The translations under genes were made by a program, and so were the position numbers. Under the pieces are notes generated by a model, which saw only the letters and a program-made list of their open reading frames with translations, searched no databases and was not told where the DNA came from. Below, piece after piece: positions 1 through 7,212 of a stretch of DNA of 11,397 nucleotides. The stretch spans positions 1-11,397 of the forward strand of contig CANSYV010000016.1 in NCBI GenBank assembly GCA_947651335.1, given 5' to 3'. This stretch comes from an uncultured Lachnospiraceae bacterium (GTDB lineage Bacteria > Bacillota > Clostridia > Lachnospirales > Lachnospiraceae). How positions within the stretch are numbered: position 1 is the first letter of the stretch; each line of letters begins with the position of its first letter.

Positions 1-145
1 CGGTCATAATGTTCATGTTCGTGGATTTTCCTGCCCCATTGGGACCCAGAAAACCGTAGATTTTCCCTTTTTCCACCACAAAACTCAGGTGATCCACAGC
101 CAGATGGCTGCCGTATTTCTTCACCAGATTTCTGACTTCAATCAA
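1..145 (-). CDS. ABC transporter ATP-binding protein, N-terminal part (runs off the left edge)
   Basis: The visible 48 residues begin MIEVRNLVKKYG and hold the A-loop region followed by a Walker A motif GPNGAGKST, which identifies the nucleotide-binding subunit of an ABC transporter. The order (short first strand, then FLGPNGAGKST about 35 residues in) is typical of the multidrug/ABC-2 type ATPases that act at the inner face of the membrane with a separate permease; the substrate cannot be told. The start is taken as TTG at 143-145, because AGGAGG at 155-160 sits 9 nt upstream. The ATG at 151-153 runs into a stop after three codons and cannot be the start. After Walker A the sequence reads STNMNIM where STTMNIM is common. 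The C-terminal two thirds (Q-loop, signature, Walker B) lie outside the window. Confidence 0.9.
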   Translation of the reverse strand, partial: MIEVRNLVKKYGSHLAVDHLSFVVEKGKIYGFLGPNGAGKSTNMNIMT

Positions 146-154
146 TCCTCCATA

Positions 155-160
155 CCTCCT
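155..160 (-). promoter_or_regulatory. Shine-Dalgarno site deciding a TTG start
   Basis: AGGAGG on the minus strand lies 9 nt before the TTG start of the ABC ATPase and only 1 nt before a three-codon ORF (ATG GAG GAT TGA). A second GGAGG at 147-151 lies inside that mini-ORF. The spacing supports TTG as the working start. Confidence 0.6.
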
Positions 161-179
161 AATATAATATGCAGATTTT

Positions 180-185
180 ATCATA
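180..185 (-). promoter_or_regulatory. Possible -10 element for the ABC ATPase gene
   Basis: TATGAT on the minus strand lies about 35 nt before the TTG start in an AT-rich stretch (161-202). No convincing -35 box is seen at the right distance, so this is a weak call. The 146-231 interval holds nothing else that I recognise. Confidence 0.25.
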
Positions 186-231
186 TTAGAAAAATGTGTT
201 TATTCTGTGATTCTTCTGTGTGAAAACAAAG

Positions 232-276
232 AAAAGGTGCAAAGTCCTTATGGTTTCCCAGGACTTTGCACCTTTT
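232..276 (-). terminator. Strong intrinsic terminator at the end of the minus-strand operon
   Basis: A perfect 17-bp inverted repeat (arms 232-248 and 260-276, AAAAGGTGCAAAGTCCT and its complement) flanks an 11-nt loop. It begins 12 nt after the stop of the PF06541 gene. On the minus strand the stem ends in TTTT followed by a T-rich stretch. The A/T tracts on both sides make it symmetrical, so it could stop transcription in either direction, but only the minus strand has a gene leading into it. Confidence 0.88.
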
Positions 277-288
277 CCTTATGCACTG

Positions 289-1287
289 TCAACTCTTCTT
301 TTTTGTTTCTCTGCCATTTTTGCGTTTGATACGGGAGACAATGCCGCTTTTCCCGCGGATCTCCTCCAGAGCTTCCCTGTACATTCTGGATACTGCTCCC
401 GGATTCCTGCGCAGCATACGCATGGAACGCACATACCGTCTGCTCTTTACCATGCCTGCCTTCTCCTGCTGCATCTTGAGGCTTTCCTGGAGTCCGCCCA
501 TTTCCTCACTCAATCTGGCAATCTCATCGCGGAGTCCCTGGGCTGTTTCCGTGGATTTCTTTTTCGCCCGTTCCAGATAAATACTAATTGTCTCCGACAA
601 TTCCGGAGCCCATTTTTCTACTGATAAATATTCGTCGGCCCTTTTCCACAGTTCTCCGGCCTTTTTCTTACTCTCCTGCACATCCGCATCGAGAACGGCA
701 ATGATTACATCCATGCGTTTCTGAATCCTTTTCAGCTCCTGGCTGCTCTCTGTAAGCCTTTCGATCATCTCCCTCAAATCCATGGCTTCATTGAAGGACT
801 GTGTGGCATCTGCCGCAAACATAACTGCGATGAAAAAAGCCAGAAATTCCGCTGTCCTCACTCCCAGACTCAGAACCAGCCGCTCCACAGGCGTATGAAT
901 CACATGAATCAGCAGTACAGAAAAAGCGCCCCAGGCCAGGGATGATACCAGACAGATATACCCGTGAAGATTCATAGGCTTGTCTGAATAATCCCAGTAC
1001 CGGACTTTAAAAAGCCTCTCCATCACCGCCCCGGTGGCATACTCCAGCAGTGTAGCCGCCGCCATTCCCAGAAAATACACCAGAACCAGGTGCTCCCGCA
1101 CGGGAATCACCACAAACAATACAGTTACAGCGCCGAACCCATAAATAGGAATCAGCGGCCCGTGCAAAAATCCCCGGTTCACCCATCTGCCCTTCTTCGC
1201 GGACACATAACAGGATTCCCATATCCAGCCAAAAAAGCAGTAGATAAAAAAGAAAAGAAGCCACTGTGCCAAATAATAATCGTACAT
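289..1287 (-). CDS. PF06541-family (CmpB-like, 'putative ABC-transporter type IV') membrane protein with a coiled-coil tail
   Basis: The 332-residue protein begins with a hydrophobic segment followed by FGWIWESCYVS, then GFLHGPLIPIYGFGA, LEYATGAVMERLF, YWDYSDKPMNLHGYICL and a further hydrophobic segment. This conserved block is what I know as the PF06541 family of integral membrane proteins, whose molecular role is not established. About five membrane segments fill residues 1-165. Residues about 165-332 are strongly charged, rich in E, K and R with heptad-like stretches (for example around 168-215 and 245-280), and end in a basic tail GRETKKKS; this half is probably a cytoplasmic coiled coil. 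The ATG lies 2 nt after the rpiB stop with no clear Shine-Dalgarno, so translation is probably coupled. It is the last gene before the terminator at 232-276. No function is claimed. Confidence 0.8.
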   Translation of the reverse strand: MYDYYLAQWLLFFFIYCFFGWIWESCYVSAKKGRWVNRGFLHGPLIPIYGFGAVTVLFVVIPVREHLVLVYFLGMAAATLLEYATGAVMERLFKVRYWDYSDKPMNLHGYICLVSSLAWGAFSVLLIHVIHTPVERLVLSLGVRTAEFLAFFIAVMFAADATQSFNEAMDLREMIERLTESSQELKRIQKRMDVIIAVLDADVQESKKKAGELWKRADEYLSVEKWAPELSETISIYLERAKKKSTETAQGLRDEIARLSEEMGGLQESLKMQQEKAGMVKSRRYVRSMRMLRRNPGAVSRMYREALEEIRGKSGIVSRIKRKNGRETKKKS

Positions 1288-1289
1288 TT

Positions 1290-1730
1290 TTATCTGTTTT
1301 CTACATCCATAATCAAGTCTACCCTGCGCTGATGCCTTCCGCCTTCAAATTCTGTATTCAGCCAGGTTTCCACAATCATTTTTGCCAGCTCTATGCCTAT
1401 GATACGCGCCCCAAACGCCAGCACATTAGCGTCATTGTGGAGTCTGGACAGCCGGGCTGTGGCGGGCTCGCTGCAGACTACAGCACGGATGCCATGCACT
1501 TTATTTGCCGCCAGAGAGATGCCCACACCGGTGCCGCAGATTAAGATTCCCTTATCCACTTCCCCGGCTGCCACGGCCCGGGCCACTTTTTCCCCATATA
1601 CCGGATAATCACAGCTGGCCTTTTCATCTGTGCCGTAATTCACAGTCTCATGGCCCATTGCCTCCAGAAATTCTATGATTTCATGTTTCATCTCCACACC
1701 TGCGTGGTCATTTCCAATACCGATTTTCAT
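1290..1730 (-). CDS. rpiB: Ribose-5-phosphate isomerase B (RpiB/LacAB family)
   Basis: A cytoplasmic sugar-phosphate isomerase interconverting ribose 5-phosphate and ribulose 5-phosphate in the non-oxidative pentose phosphate pathway. The 146 residues match the family length. Visible landmarks are GNDHAG (D8, H9), the active-site loop ICGTGVGIS with Cys65 and Thr67, the phosphate/ring-opening region RLHNDANVLAFGARI (H98, N99, D100) and FEGGRHQRRV near the C-terminus. Some family members prefer allose 6-phosphate or galactose 6-phosphate, so the substrate is not certain from sequence. AGGAGG at 1741-1746 is 10 nt before the ATG and touches the stop codon of the SAHH-family gene (16-nt gap). 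The gene could supply pentose phosphate interconversion to the nucleoside-salvage genes upstream, but that link is only positional. Confidence 0.95.
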   Translation of the reverse strand: MKIGIGNDHAGVEMKHEIIEFLEAMGHETVNYGTDEKASCDYPVYGEKVARAVAAGEVDKGILICGTGVGISLAANKVHGIRAVVCSEPATARLSRLHNDANVLAFGARIIGIELAKMIVETWLNTEFEGGRHQRRVDLIMDVENR

Positions 1731-1746
1731 AATACCATATCCTCCT

Positions 1747-2991
1747 CTAAATGGAACTGTTCAAATATGCTTCCTGTTCCGGTGTAAGTACATCAATAGA
1801 CTTGCCCAGGAAAGCCAGCTTGCGCATAGCCACATCCCGGTCCACTTCTTTTGGCACATCAATGAGTTTCTGGTCCAGCTGTCCCTGATGCTCCACCAGA
1901 TATTTGGCAGACAATGCCTGGATCGCAAAACTCATGTCCATAATCTCCGCCGGGTGTCCGTCTCCGGCAGCCAGATTCACCAGCCGTCCCTCTGCCAGCA
2001 CGCACAGCCAATGTCCGTTCTCCAGCTGGTAACCCATAATATTATTGCGCATTTCCCGCTTGTCCACTGCAATCTCCCGCAGTCTGGCCATATCAATCTC
2101 ACAGTCAAAATGCCCGGCATTGCACAGAATGGCCCCGTCTTTCATCTGGGCAAAGTCTTCTTCATCAATTACTTTCTCACATCCGGTGACAGTGACAAAG
2201 AAATCTCCCACTTTTGCGGCCTCTTTCATGGGCATCACGTCGAATCCATCCATCACCGCTTCAATGGCTTTCACCGGATCAATCTCTGTCACAATGACTC
2301 TGGCACCCAGCCCTTTGGCACGCATGGCGGTTCCTTTTCCGCACCAGCCATACCCGGCCACCACCACAATCTTCCCTGCCACAATCAGATTGGTAGTACG
2401 GTTGATTCCGTCCCATACGGACTGTCCGGTGCCGTAGCGGTTATCAAACAAATGCTTGCAGTCCGCATTGTTGACCATTACCATGGGGAACTGAAGCTGC
2501 CCTGCCGCATCCATGGCTTTCAGCCGGATAATCCCCGTGGTGGTCTCCTCACAGCCTCCGATTACCTGAGGGATTAGATCTGTAAATTCTGTATGCATCA
2601 TGTGAACCAGATCCCCGCCGTCATCAATGATGATATTGGGACCAGGCTTTAATACACTGCGGATATGAGCGCTGTATTCTTCCGGGGTGCTGTTATACCA
2701 GGCATGAACCTGAAGTCCTGCCTTCACCAGCGCAGCCGCCACATCGTCCTGTGTGGAGAGCGGATTGCTTCCGGTAATATACATCTGCGCCCCTCCCGCA
2801 GCCAGAACTTTACAAAGATAGGCAGTCTTTGCCTCCAGATGCACAGACAGGGCAATCTTCTTCCCTGCAAAGGGTTTTGTCTGGGCAAATTCCTCCTCCA
2901 GCGTCCTCAGAAGGTCGCAGTTTCTTTTCACCCACTGAATCTTCCGTTCTCCGGACTCTGCCAGCTGAATATCTCTGATTTCACTTTCCAT
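1747..2991 (-). CDS. ahcY: S-adenosylhomocysteine / S-inosylhomocysteine hydrolase family enzyme
   Basis: NAD-dependent cytosolic enzyme of the SAHH family, splitting a nucleosidyl-homocysteine into homocysteine and nucleoside. The 414-residue form lacks the roughly 40-residue insertion of eukaryotic and many bacterial enzymes, so it is the short archaeal/Thermotoga type. Catalytic residues are present: H51, D124, E149, K179, D183-N184 and H294 in CNAGHFD, with NAD loop GYGWCGKG at 213-220 and GHP at 345-347. Classical residues Thr57 and Glu59 (human numbering), which contact adenine, align with E53 and K55 in HLEAKTA, and Cys195 aligns with T188. The C-terminus stops at YLNSSI and has no KPDHYRY-like tail. 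The start is ATG 2989-2991 because AGGAGG is 6 nt upstream; an ATG at 3004-3006 (five residues longer) is possible with a weaker AGGTGG. The substrate may be S-inosylhomocysteine, given the deaminase two genes upstream. Confidence 0.9.
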   Translation of the reverse strand: MESEIRDIQLAESGERKIQWVKRNCDLLRTLEEEFAQTKPFAGKKIALSVHLEAKTAYLCKVLAAGGAQMYITGSNPLSTQDDVAAALVKAGLQVHAWYNSTPEEYSAHIRSVLKPGPNIIIDDGGDLVHMMHTEFTDLIPQVIGGCEETTTGIIRLKAMDAAGQLQFPMVMVNNADCKHLFDNRYGTGQSVWDGINRTTNLIVAGKIVVVAGYGWCGKGTAMRAKGLGARVIVTEIDPVKAIEAVMDGFDVMPMKEAAKVGDFFVTVTGCEKVIDEEDFAQMKDGAILCNAGHFDCEIDMARLREIAVDKREMRNNIMGYQLENGHWLCVLAEGRLVNLAAGDGHPAEIMDMSFAIQALSAKYLVEHQGQLDQKLIDVPKEVDRDVAMRKLAFLGKSIDVLTPEQEAYLNSSI

Positions 2992-2997
2992 AACATT

Positions 2998-3003
2998 CCT
3001 CCT
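2998..3003 (-). promoter_or_regulatory. Shine-Dalgarno site choosing the SAHH-family start
   Basis: AGGAGG lies 6 nt before the ATG at 2989-2991. It falls directly after the alternative ATG at 3004-3006, as its codons 2 and 3, so it can only serve the shorter form. Confidence 0.65.
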
Positions 3004-3027
3004 CATTTATTTTACCACCTGATTCCT

Positions 3028-4716
3028 TCACTGCCCGGAATCTCCATAATAAACGGCCATACACTCATAAGCTGAAAGTGTAATGACATCCTGGAATTCC
3101 TCCCGGTCATAGTTAGAAATCAACAGCTTTCCATTTCTGCCTTTTAAATCATCCGGACTCTCAAATACCACCGTCTGATCGGTAAAATTGCAGACTGTCA
3201 GAAGTTTTTCCTCTCCAAAGCTGCGTATATAGGCGTATAGTTCTTCGCTCTTTGGAAGCAGCAGCTCATAATCCCCATACACAATAATATCATATTCTCT
3301 GCGCAGTGCAATCAACCTCTGATAATAGCAAAATACCGAATCCGGCCTGCCCATCTGCTCTTTGGCATTAATCTCTTTATAATTGGGGTTTACACCAATC
3401 CAGGGAGTCCCTGTTGTGAACCCTGCCTGCTCACTGTCGTCCCACTGCATGGGAGTCCGGGCATTGTCACGTCCTTTGTAGCAAATATACGAAAACATGT
3501 CGTCTGGGGAAATGATGCCTTTTTCCGTAAATTCCTGGTAGGCATGGATACTTTCAATATCCCTGAATTCATCCAGTGAGGCAAAGGGATAATTGGTCAT
3601 TCCCAGTTCTTCCCCCTGAAAAATATAGGGCGTGCCCTGCATCATATGAAGGCATGTGCCCAGCATTTTCGCTGACACCTCCCGATACCTGGGACTGTCA
3701 TTGCCCATGCGGGAGAGCATCCTGGGCTGGTCGTGATTACACCAGTACAGACTGTTCCATGCCTTTCCATAAAGCTCTGTCTGCCATTTGCTCATAACAG
3801 CTTTCAGCTGGGAGAGCTTGATTTTCTTCAGATTCCACTTAAATGTCTCCCCGCCGTCCAAATCCATGTGTTCAAACTGGAAAACCATATTCAGCTCATG
3901 GCCGGAGGAGGACGCGTATTTCTTGGCTTCTTCCACCGTAACCCCAGAACACTCTCCCACCGTAATCAGGTCGTATCTGGACAGCACTTCCCGGTTCATC
4001 TCCTGCAGAAATTCATGTACCCTGGGCCCGTTGGCACAATATGGCCCGAAATCCCCGTAACCGCTTCTTCCCACCGGCCCGTCCGGAAGACCCGGAACCT
4101 TTGATATGAGACTGATTACATCCATGCGGAATCCGTCAATGCCCTTGTCACACCACCAGCGCATCATCTCAAACACTTTTCTTCTGACAGAATCATTCTC
4201 CCAGTTCAAATCCGGCTGTTTCCTGGAGAATAAATGGAGATAATACTGGTCTGTCCGCTCATCATACTCCCAGGCAGATCCGCCAAAACAGGCTCCCCAG
4301 TTGTTGGGCTCTCCCCCGTCTCTTCCCTCTCTCCAGATATAGAAACCGCGGTAAGGATTGTCCTTTGACCTGCGGCTTTCCACAAACCAGGGGTGTTCGT
4401 CTGACGTGTGATTCACCACCAGGTCCATCATAATTTTAATTCCCAGCGAATGAGCCTTTTCCAGCATACGGTCAAAGTCTTCCATGGTTCCGAATTCTCT
4501 CATAACCGCCTGATAATCACTGATGTCGTATCCCATATCGTCATTGGGGGACTGGTAGACAGGACTCAGCCAGATCACATCAATCCCCAGCTCTTTTAAA
4601 TACCACAGCTTCGACTCAATCCCATTAAGGTCACCGATTCCGTCCCCATTGCTGTCACAAAAACTCCGGGGGTAAATCTGATATACTACGCTTTTTTTCC
4701 ACCACTGTTCCTGCAT
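3028..4716 (-). CDS. malL: Oligo-1,6-glucosidase (isomaltase), glycoside hydrolase family 13
   Basis: A cytoplasmic retaining alpha-glucosidase releasing glucose from the non-reducing end of isomaltose-type oligosaccharides. The 562 residues show all GH13 signatures: WWKKSVVYQIYPRSF at the N-terminus, DLVVNH at 98-103, QPDLNWEN at 167-174, nucleophile D199 in GFRMDV, acid/base E255 in TVGECSG and transition-state residue D329 in WCNHDQPR. These numbers coincide with those I recall for the classical Bacillus oligo-1,6-glucosidase. Valine after the nucleophile (V200) is the residue linked to alpha-1,6 rather than alpha-1,4 specificity. Trehalose-6-phosphate hydrolase is the main alternative and seems less likely. 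The start at 4714-4716 gives the usual N-terminus and has GAGG 5 nt upstream; the ATG at 4741-4743 lacks a good site. No signal peptide. It sits between two SAM-recycling genes, an unusual place for a glucosidase. Confidence 0.92.
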   Translation of the reverse strand: MQEQWWKKSVVYQIYPRSFCDSNGDGIGDLNGIESKLWYLKELGIDVIWLSPVYQSPNDDMGYDISDYQAVMREFGTMEDFDRMLEKAHSLGIKIMMDLVVNHTSDEHPWFVESRRSKDNPYRGFYIWREGRDGGEPNNWGACFGGSAWEYDERTDQYYLHLFSRKQPDLNWENDSVRRKVFEMMRWWCDKGIDGFRMDVISLISKVPGLPDGPVGRSGYGDFGPYCANGPRVHEFLQEMNREVLSRYDLITVGECSGVTVEEAKKYASSSGHELNMVFQFEHMDLDGGETFKWNLKKIKLSQLKAVMSKWQTELYGKAWNSLYWCNHDQPRMLSRMGNDSPRYREVSAKMLGTCLHMMQGTPYIFQGEELGMTNYPFASLDEFRDIESIHAYQEFTEKGIISPDDMFSYICYKGRDNARTPMQWDDSEQAGFTTGTPWIGVNPNYKEINAKEQMGRPDSVFCYYQRLIALRREYDIIVYGDYELLLPKSEELYAYIRSFGEEKLLTVCNFTDQTVVFESPDDLKGRNGKLLISNYDREEFQDVITLSAYECMAVYYGDSGQ

Positions 4717-4753
4717 GTTTTCCTCTCTATCCGCCAAAACCATCTTATCAGTT

Positions 4754-6049
4754 CTATGCCTTCCCTATTCCCAGCCTGCGGCATATTCTGGAAACCTCCG
4801 CATACACCCGTTCTTCGTCCATGGTGAGCACTTTCCCGTTCTCCATGGTAATTTTACCATCAATAATCACCATTTCCACTTCCGAGCCGTTGGCGGAGTA
4901 GCACAGCCCTGCCAGCAGGTCGTTTCCCGGCATCATGGAGGGCGTGCGCAGATTCAAAACTGCTAGGTCTGCTTTCTTTCCCACCTGGATAGACCCTGTC
5001 ACATGTTCCATCCCCAGCGCCTTCGCCCCCTGTATGGTGGCCATGCGGAAAATCTCCCGGGCGCTGACACAGTCTGCCTTCTGCCTGTTCCCCTTGTGGA
5101 TCAATGCCAGAAGATTCATCTCATGGAACATATTCAGGGCATTATTGCTGGCCGCGCCGTCTGTACCGATGCATACATTGATTCCTTTTGCCAGCATGTC
5201 CGGCACAGGAGCGAATCCATTTCCCAGCTTCATATTGCTGGCCGGATTAGTGATCACACTCACCTGGCATTTTTTCAAAATATCCATGTCCTCATCATCC
5301 ACATGGACACAGTGGGCCGCAGCCGCCAGTCCTTCAAACAGACCTGAGCGCTGGGCAAGCGCAATGGGGGAAACCCCGTACTGTTTCCGGATATTCTCCA
5401 CCTCATTCACACTCTCTGATAAATGAATGTGAACCCCCATATGATTTCTGGCCGCCTCCCGGGCCACAATTCTTTGAAAATCCTCGTCACAGCTGTAGGG
5501 AGCATGGGGGCCCAGGAAAAATGTAAGCCTGGGACAGTCTTTCCAGGCTTCCTGTTCCTCATAGGCTTCCTTCAGGCGCACCTGTCCCGCCTCATTATTG
5601 CCGCTGCCCACCAGTCCCCGGGAAATCACCGCCCGCATTCCGGACTCAGACACAGCCCGGGAAGTCTGATGGATGTGCATCTGCATATCAGAAAAACAGG
5701 TGGTGCCGGACTTCATCATCTCCAAAATAGCCAGACACGCGCCCCAGTACGCATCTTCCGGCTCCAGCCTGTCCTCAATGGGCTCGATATGTCCGAACAG
5801 CCAGTCCTCAAAAGTCAAATCGTCTGCCACATTGCGCATAATGGCCATATAAGAATGGGTATGGGCGTTAATCAGTCCGGGAATCACCAGCTTGTCCTTA
5901 CCGTCAACCACCCGGTCTTGTGAAAAACCTTCCGGCTTCTCCCCAATTCCCGCAATTTTATCATCCTGCAGATAAATATCGGTCCGGCAGACCACATCCT
6001 GCCCGTCCCTGGGAAGCACAGCCTGAATATCCTTTAATACAATTCCCAT
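4754..6049 (-). CDS. mtaD: Amidohydrolase, 5'-methylthioadenosine / S-adenosylhomocysteine deaminase family
   Basis: A cytosolic metal-dependent deaminase of the amidohydrolase superfamily, expected to convert MTA, SAH and/or 5'-deoxyadenosine to the matching inosine compounds with release of ammonia. The 431 residues carry the metal ligands H63 and H65 in NAHTHSYMAIMR, H209 in HIHLSES and D297 in IGTDGAASNN, with E212 as the likely acid/base and H182 (GPHAPYS) and H246 (AAHCVH) in the active site. Related guanine deaminases, chlorohydrolases and N-formimino hydrolases share this fold; the NPASNMKLGNG and GTDGAASNN motifs fit the MtaD/SAH deaminase group best. ATG 6047-6049 is chosen because AGGAGG at 6057-6062 is 7 nt upstream; the longer TTG start at 6076 contains this site. 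It is 37 nt upstream of the isomaltase gene and has its own candidate promoter. Confidence 0.88.
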   Translation of the reverse strand: MGIVLKDIQAVLPRDGQDVVCRTDIYLQDDKIAGIGEKPEGFSQDRVVDGKDKLVIPGLINAHTHSYMAIMRNVADDLTFEDWLFGHIEPIEDRLEPEDAYWGACLAILEMMKSGTTCFSDMQMHIHQTSRAVSESGMRAVISRGLVGSGNNEAGQVRLKEAYEEQEAWKDCPRLTFFLGPHAPYSCDEDFQRIVAREAARNHMGVHIHLSESVNEVENIRKQYGVSPIALAQRSGLFEGLAAAAHCVHVDDEDMDILKKCQVSVITNPASNMKLGNGFAPVPDMLAKGINVCIGTDGAASNNALNMFHEMNLLALIHKGNRQKADCVSAREIFRMATIQGAKALGMEHVTGSIQVGKKADLAVLNLRTPSMMPGNDLLAGLCYSANGSEVEMVIIDGKITMENGKVLTMDEERVYAEVSRICRRLGIGKA

Positions 6050-6056
6050 AAATCTT

Positions 6057-6062
6057 CCTCCT
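6057..6062 (-). promoter_or_regulatory. Shine-Dalgarno site choosing the mtaD start
   Basis: AGGAGG lies 7 nt before ATG 6047-6049. It falls inside the reading frame that would open at a TTG at 6074-6076, so the longer form is unlikely. Confidence 0.65.
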
Positions 6063-6084
6063 GGTAAAAGTTTCAACAGCTCTT

Positions 6085-6113
6085 ATTGTATCACGGCGAA
6101 AGAGGAAACACAA
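6085..6113 (-). promoter_or_regulatory. Candidate sigma-A promoter for mtaD and genes downstream
   Basis: TTGTGT at 6108-6113, a 17-nt spacer and TACAAT at 6085-6090 on the minus strand. The TGA stop codon of apbE supplies the TG of an extended -10 (TGATACAAT). The predicted start point is near 6078, leaving a leader of about 29 nt before the mtaD ATG. It would uncouple mtaD, the isomaltase, the SAHH-family gene, rpiB and the PF06541 gene from apbE. Confidence 0.5.
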
Positions 6114-7140
6114 CATAGCCGGAGGCAGACAATTCAAAGTTTTCCATGAGTCCGTCTGTCACATAGACCTGCTTTTTCTCATCCACAAAAATCCCCTCTG
6201 CCTGATATTGTTCTAAAAGCTCTGCCCCCTGTTCCATTCCCAGGACAAAACAGGCCGTGGAAAGCCCGTCGCTGATCAGCCCGTCTTTGCCCAGCACTGT
6301 CACGGAAATCAGCCCTGAATCAGCCGGATATCCTGTAAAAGGGTCCAGTATATGATGATACCGCTTCCCCTCCTGGACAAAATATTTTTCATAGTCCCCG
6401 GAAGTGGACACATACGTCTCCCCCACAAGATTCAATACACCCAGCAGCTCCTCCTGGGTGCCCCGCGGGTCACGCACCGCCACTTTCCAGGGGGATTTGT
6501 CCGGCTTGCTGCCCAGGGTAAGGACACTGCCCCCCACGGCGACCACCGCCCCCTGAACCTGGGAATCCTTCTGCAGAAGCTCTGCCGCCTCATCGCATCC
6601 AATGCCCTTTCCCACAGCCCCCAGGTCAATGGACACTCCTTCTTCCAGCTCCACCTGGGGGGTGCCGCTGTCATTGAGGTGTATCTTCTCATAACCGCTT
6701 TCTTTCAGATACTGTCTGATTTTCTTTCTGCCGGGAATCCGGGGATTGGCCGCCTCCACATCCCACAGTCTGGTGAGCTGTCCCATGGTGGGGTCAAAGG
6801 CTCCGCCGCTGTCCCTGGAAAGCTGCAGCGTTTCTTTTAGATATTCCATGGTTTTGCCGTCCACATCCGCCGCGCCCTGTCCGGCCTGAAGATTTGCCCT
6901 TCCAATATCCGAATCTTCCTCCCTCCAGGAAAGATATTGATCCTCTGTCTGTGTCAAAAGCTCCAAAACCGAAGAAGCCGGATTTTCCCCTGCAGTATAA
7001 ATAGTCTCTGTAACCAGCGTTCCCATGGCTGTGCTGCTCAGCTGATAGACTTCCGGCTCCTGAACAGACGGTCTGGCGCAGCCGCCTGCCAGTGTGCTGA
7101 TTACCAGGGACAACGCAAGAATTAATGATTTTTTCTTCAT
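6091..7140 (-). CDS. apbE: FAD:protein FMN transferase (ApbE family), lipoprotein
   Basis: A Mg-dependent flavin transferase on the outer face of the membrane, attaching FMN through a phosphodiester bond to Thr/Ser of partner proteins such as RnfG/RnfD, NqrB/C or FMN-binding lipoproteins. The 349-residue protein starts with MKKKSLILALSL and a hydrophobic stretch ending at STLAGGC, so Cys21 is the probable lipidation site (A rather than L at -3 is slightly off consensus). The core is intact: TAMGT at 37-41, GGAFDPTMG near 112-120, DLGAVGKGIG at 172-181, GGSVLTLG at 203-210, STSGDYEKYF from 245, HHILDPFTGYP from 262 and DGLSTACFVLG with D291 and T295 as expected metal/FAD ligands. The ATG has AGGAG 10 nt upstream. 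No obvious flavinylation target is encoded in the window. It faces away from the NusG-II and Gx genes, which favours a shared membrane redox role. Confidence 0.94.
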   Translation of the reverse strand: MKKKSLILALSLVISTLAGGCARPSVQEPEVYQLSSTAMGTLVTETIYTAGENPASSVLELLTQTEDQYLSWREEDSDIGRANLQAGQGAADVDGKTMEYLKETLQLSRDSGGAFDPTMGQLTRLWDVEAANPRIPGRKKIRQYLKESGYEKIHLNDSGTPQVELEEGVSIDLGAVGKGIGCDEAAELLQKDSQVQGAVVAVGGSVLTLGSKPDKSPWKVAVRDPRGTQEELLGVLNLVGETYVSTSGDYEKYFVQEGKRYHHILDPFTGYPADSGLISVTVLGKDGLISDGLSTACFVLGMEQGAELLEQYQAEGIFVDEKKQVYVTDGLMENFELSASGYVVFPLSP

Positions 7141-7169
7141 AAAACCCGTACTCCTCAAGAAAAGCTGTA

Positions 7170-7198
7170 TTGTTTTTTACCTGTACCTATGCTAAACT
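7170..7198 (+). promoter_or_regulatory. Candidate promoter for the NusG-II / Gx gene pair
   Basis: TTGTTT at 7170-7175, a 17-nt spacer and TAAACT at 7193-7198, preceded by TGC (an extended -10 context). The -10 matches the consensus at four of six positions. The expected start point is near 7205, about 34 nt before the ATG at 7239. Confidence 0.4.
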
Positions 7199-7212
7199 AA
7201 CTCATATCTTCA

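Noticed and set aside
1675..2577. 300-codon plus-strand open frame
   Set aside because: It lies wholly antisense to rpiB and the SAHH-family gene, both of which have full family motifs. It has no recognisable domain and is His/Cys/Pro-rich as expected from an antisense shadow.
2992..3027. SAM- or SAH-sensing riboswitch upstream of the SAHH-family gene
   Set aside because: The gap is only 36 nt, too short for any known SAM or SAH riboswitch, and shows no paired structure. The mtaD leader is also too short.
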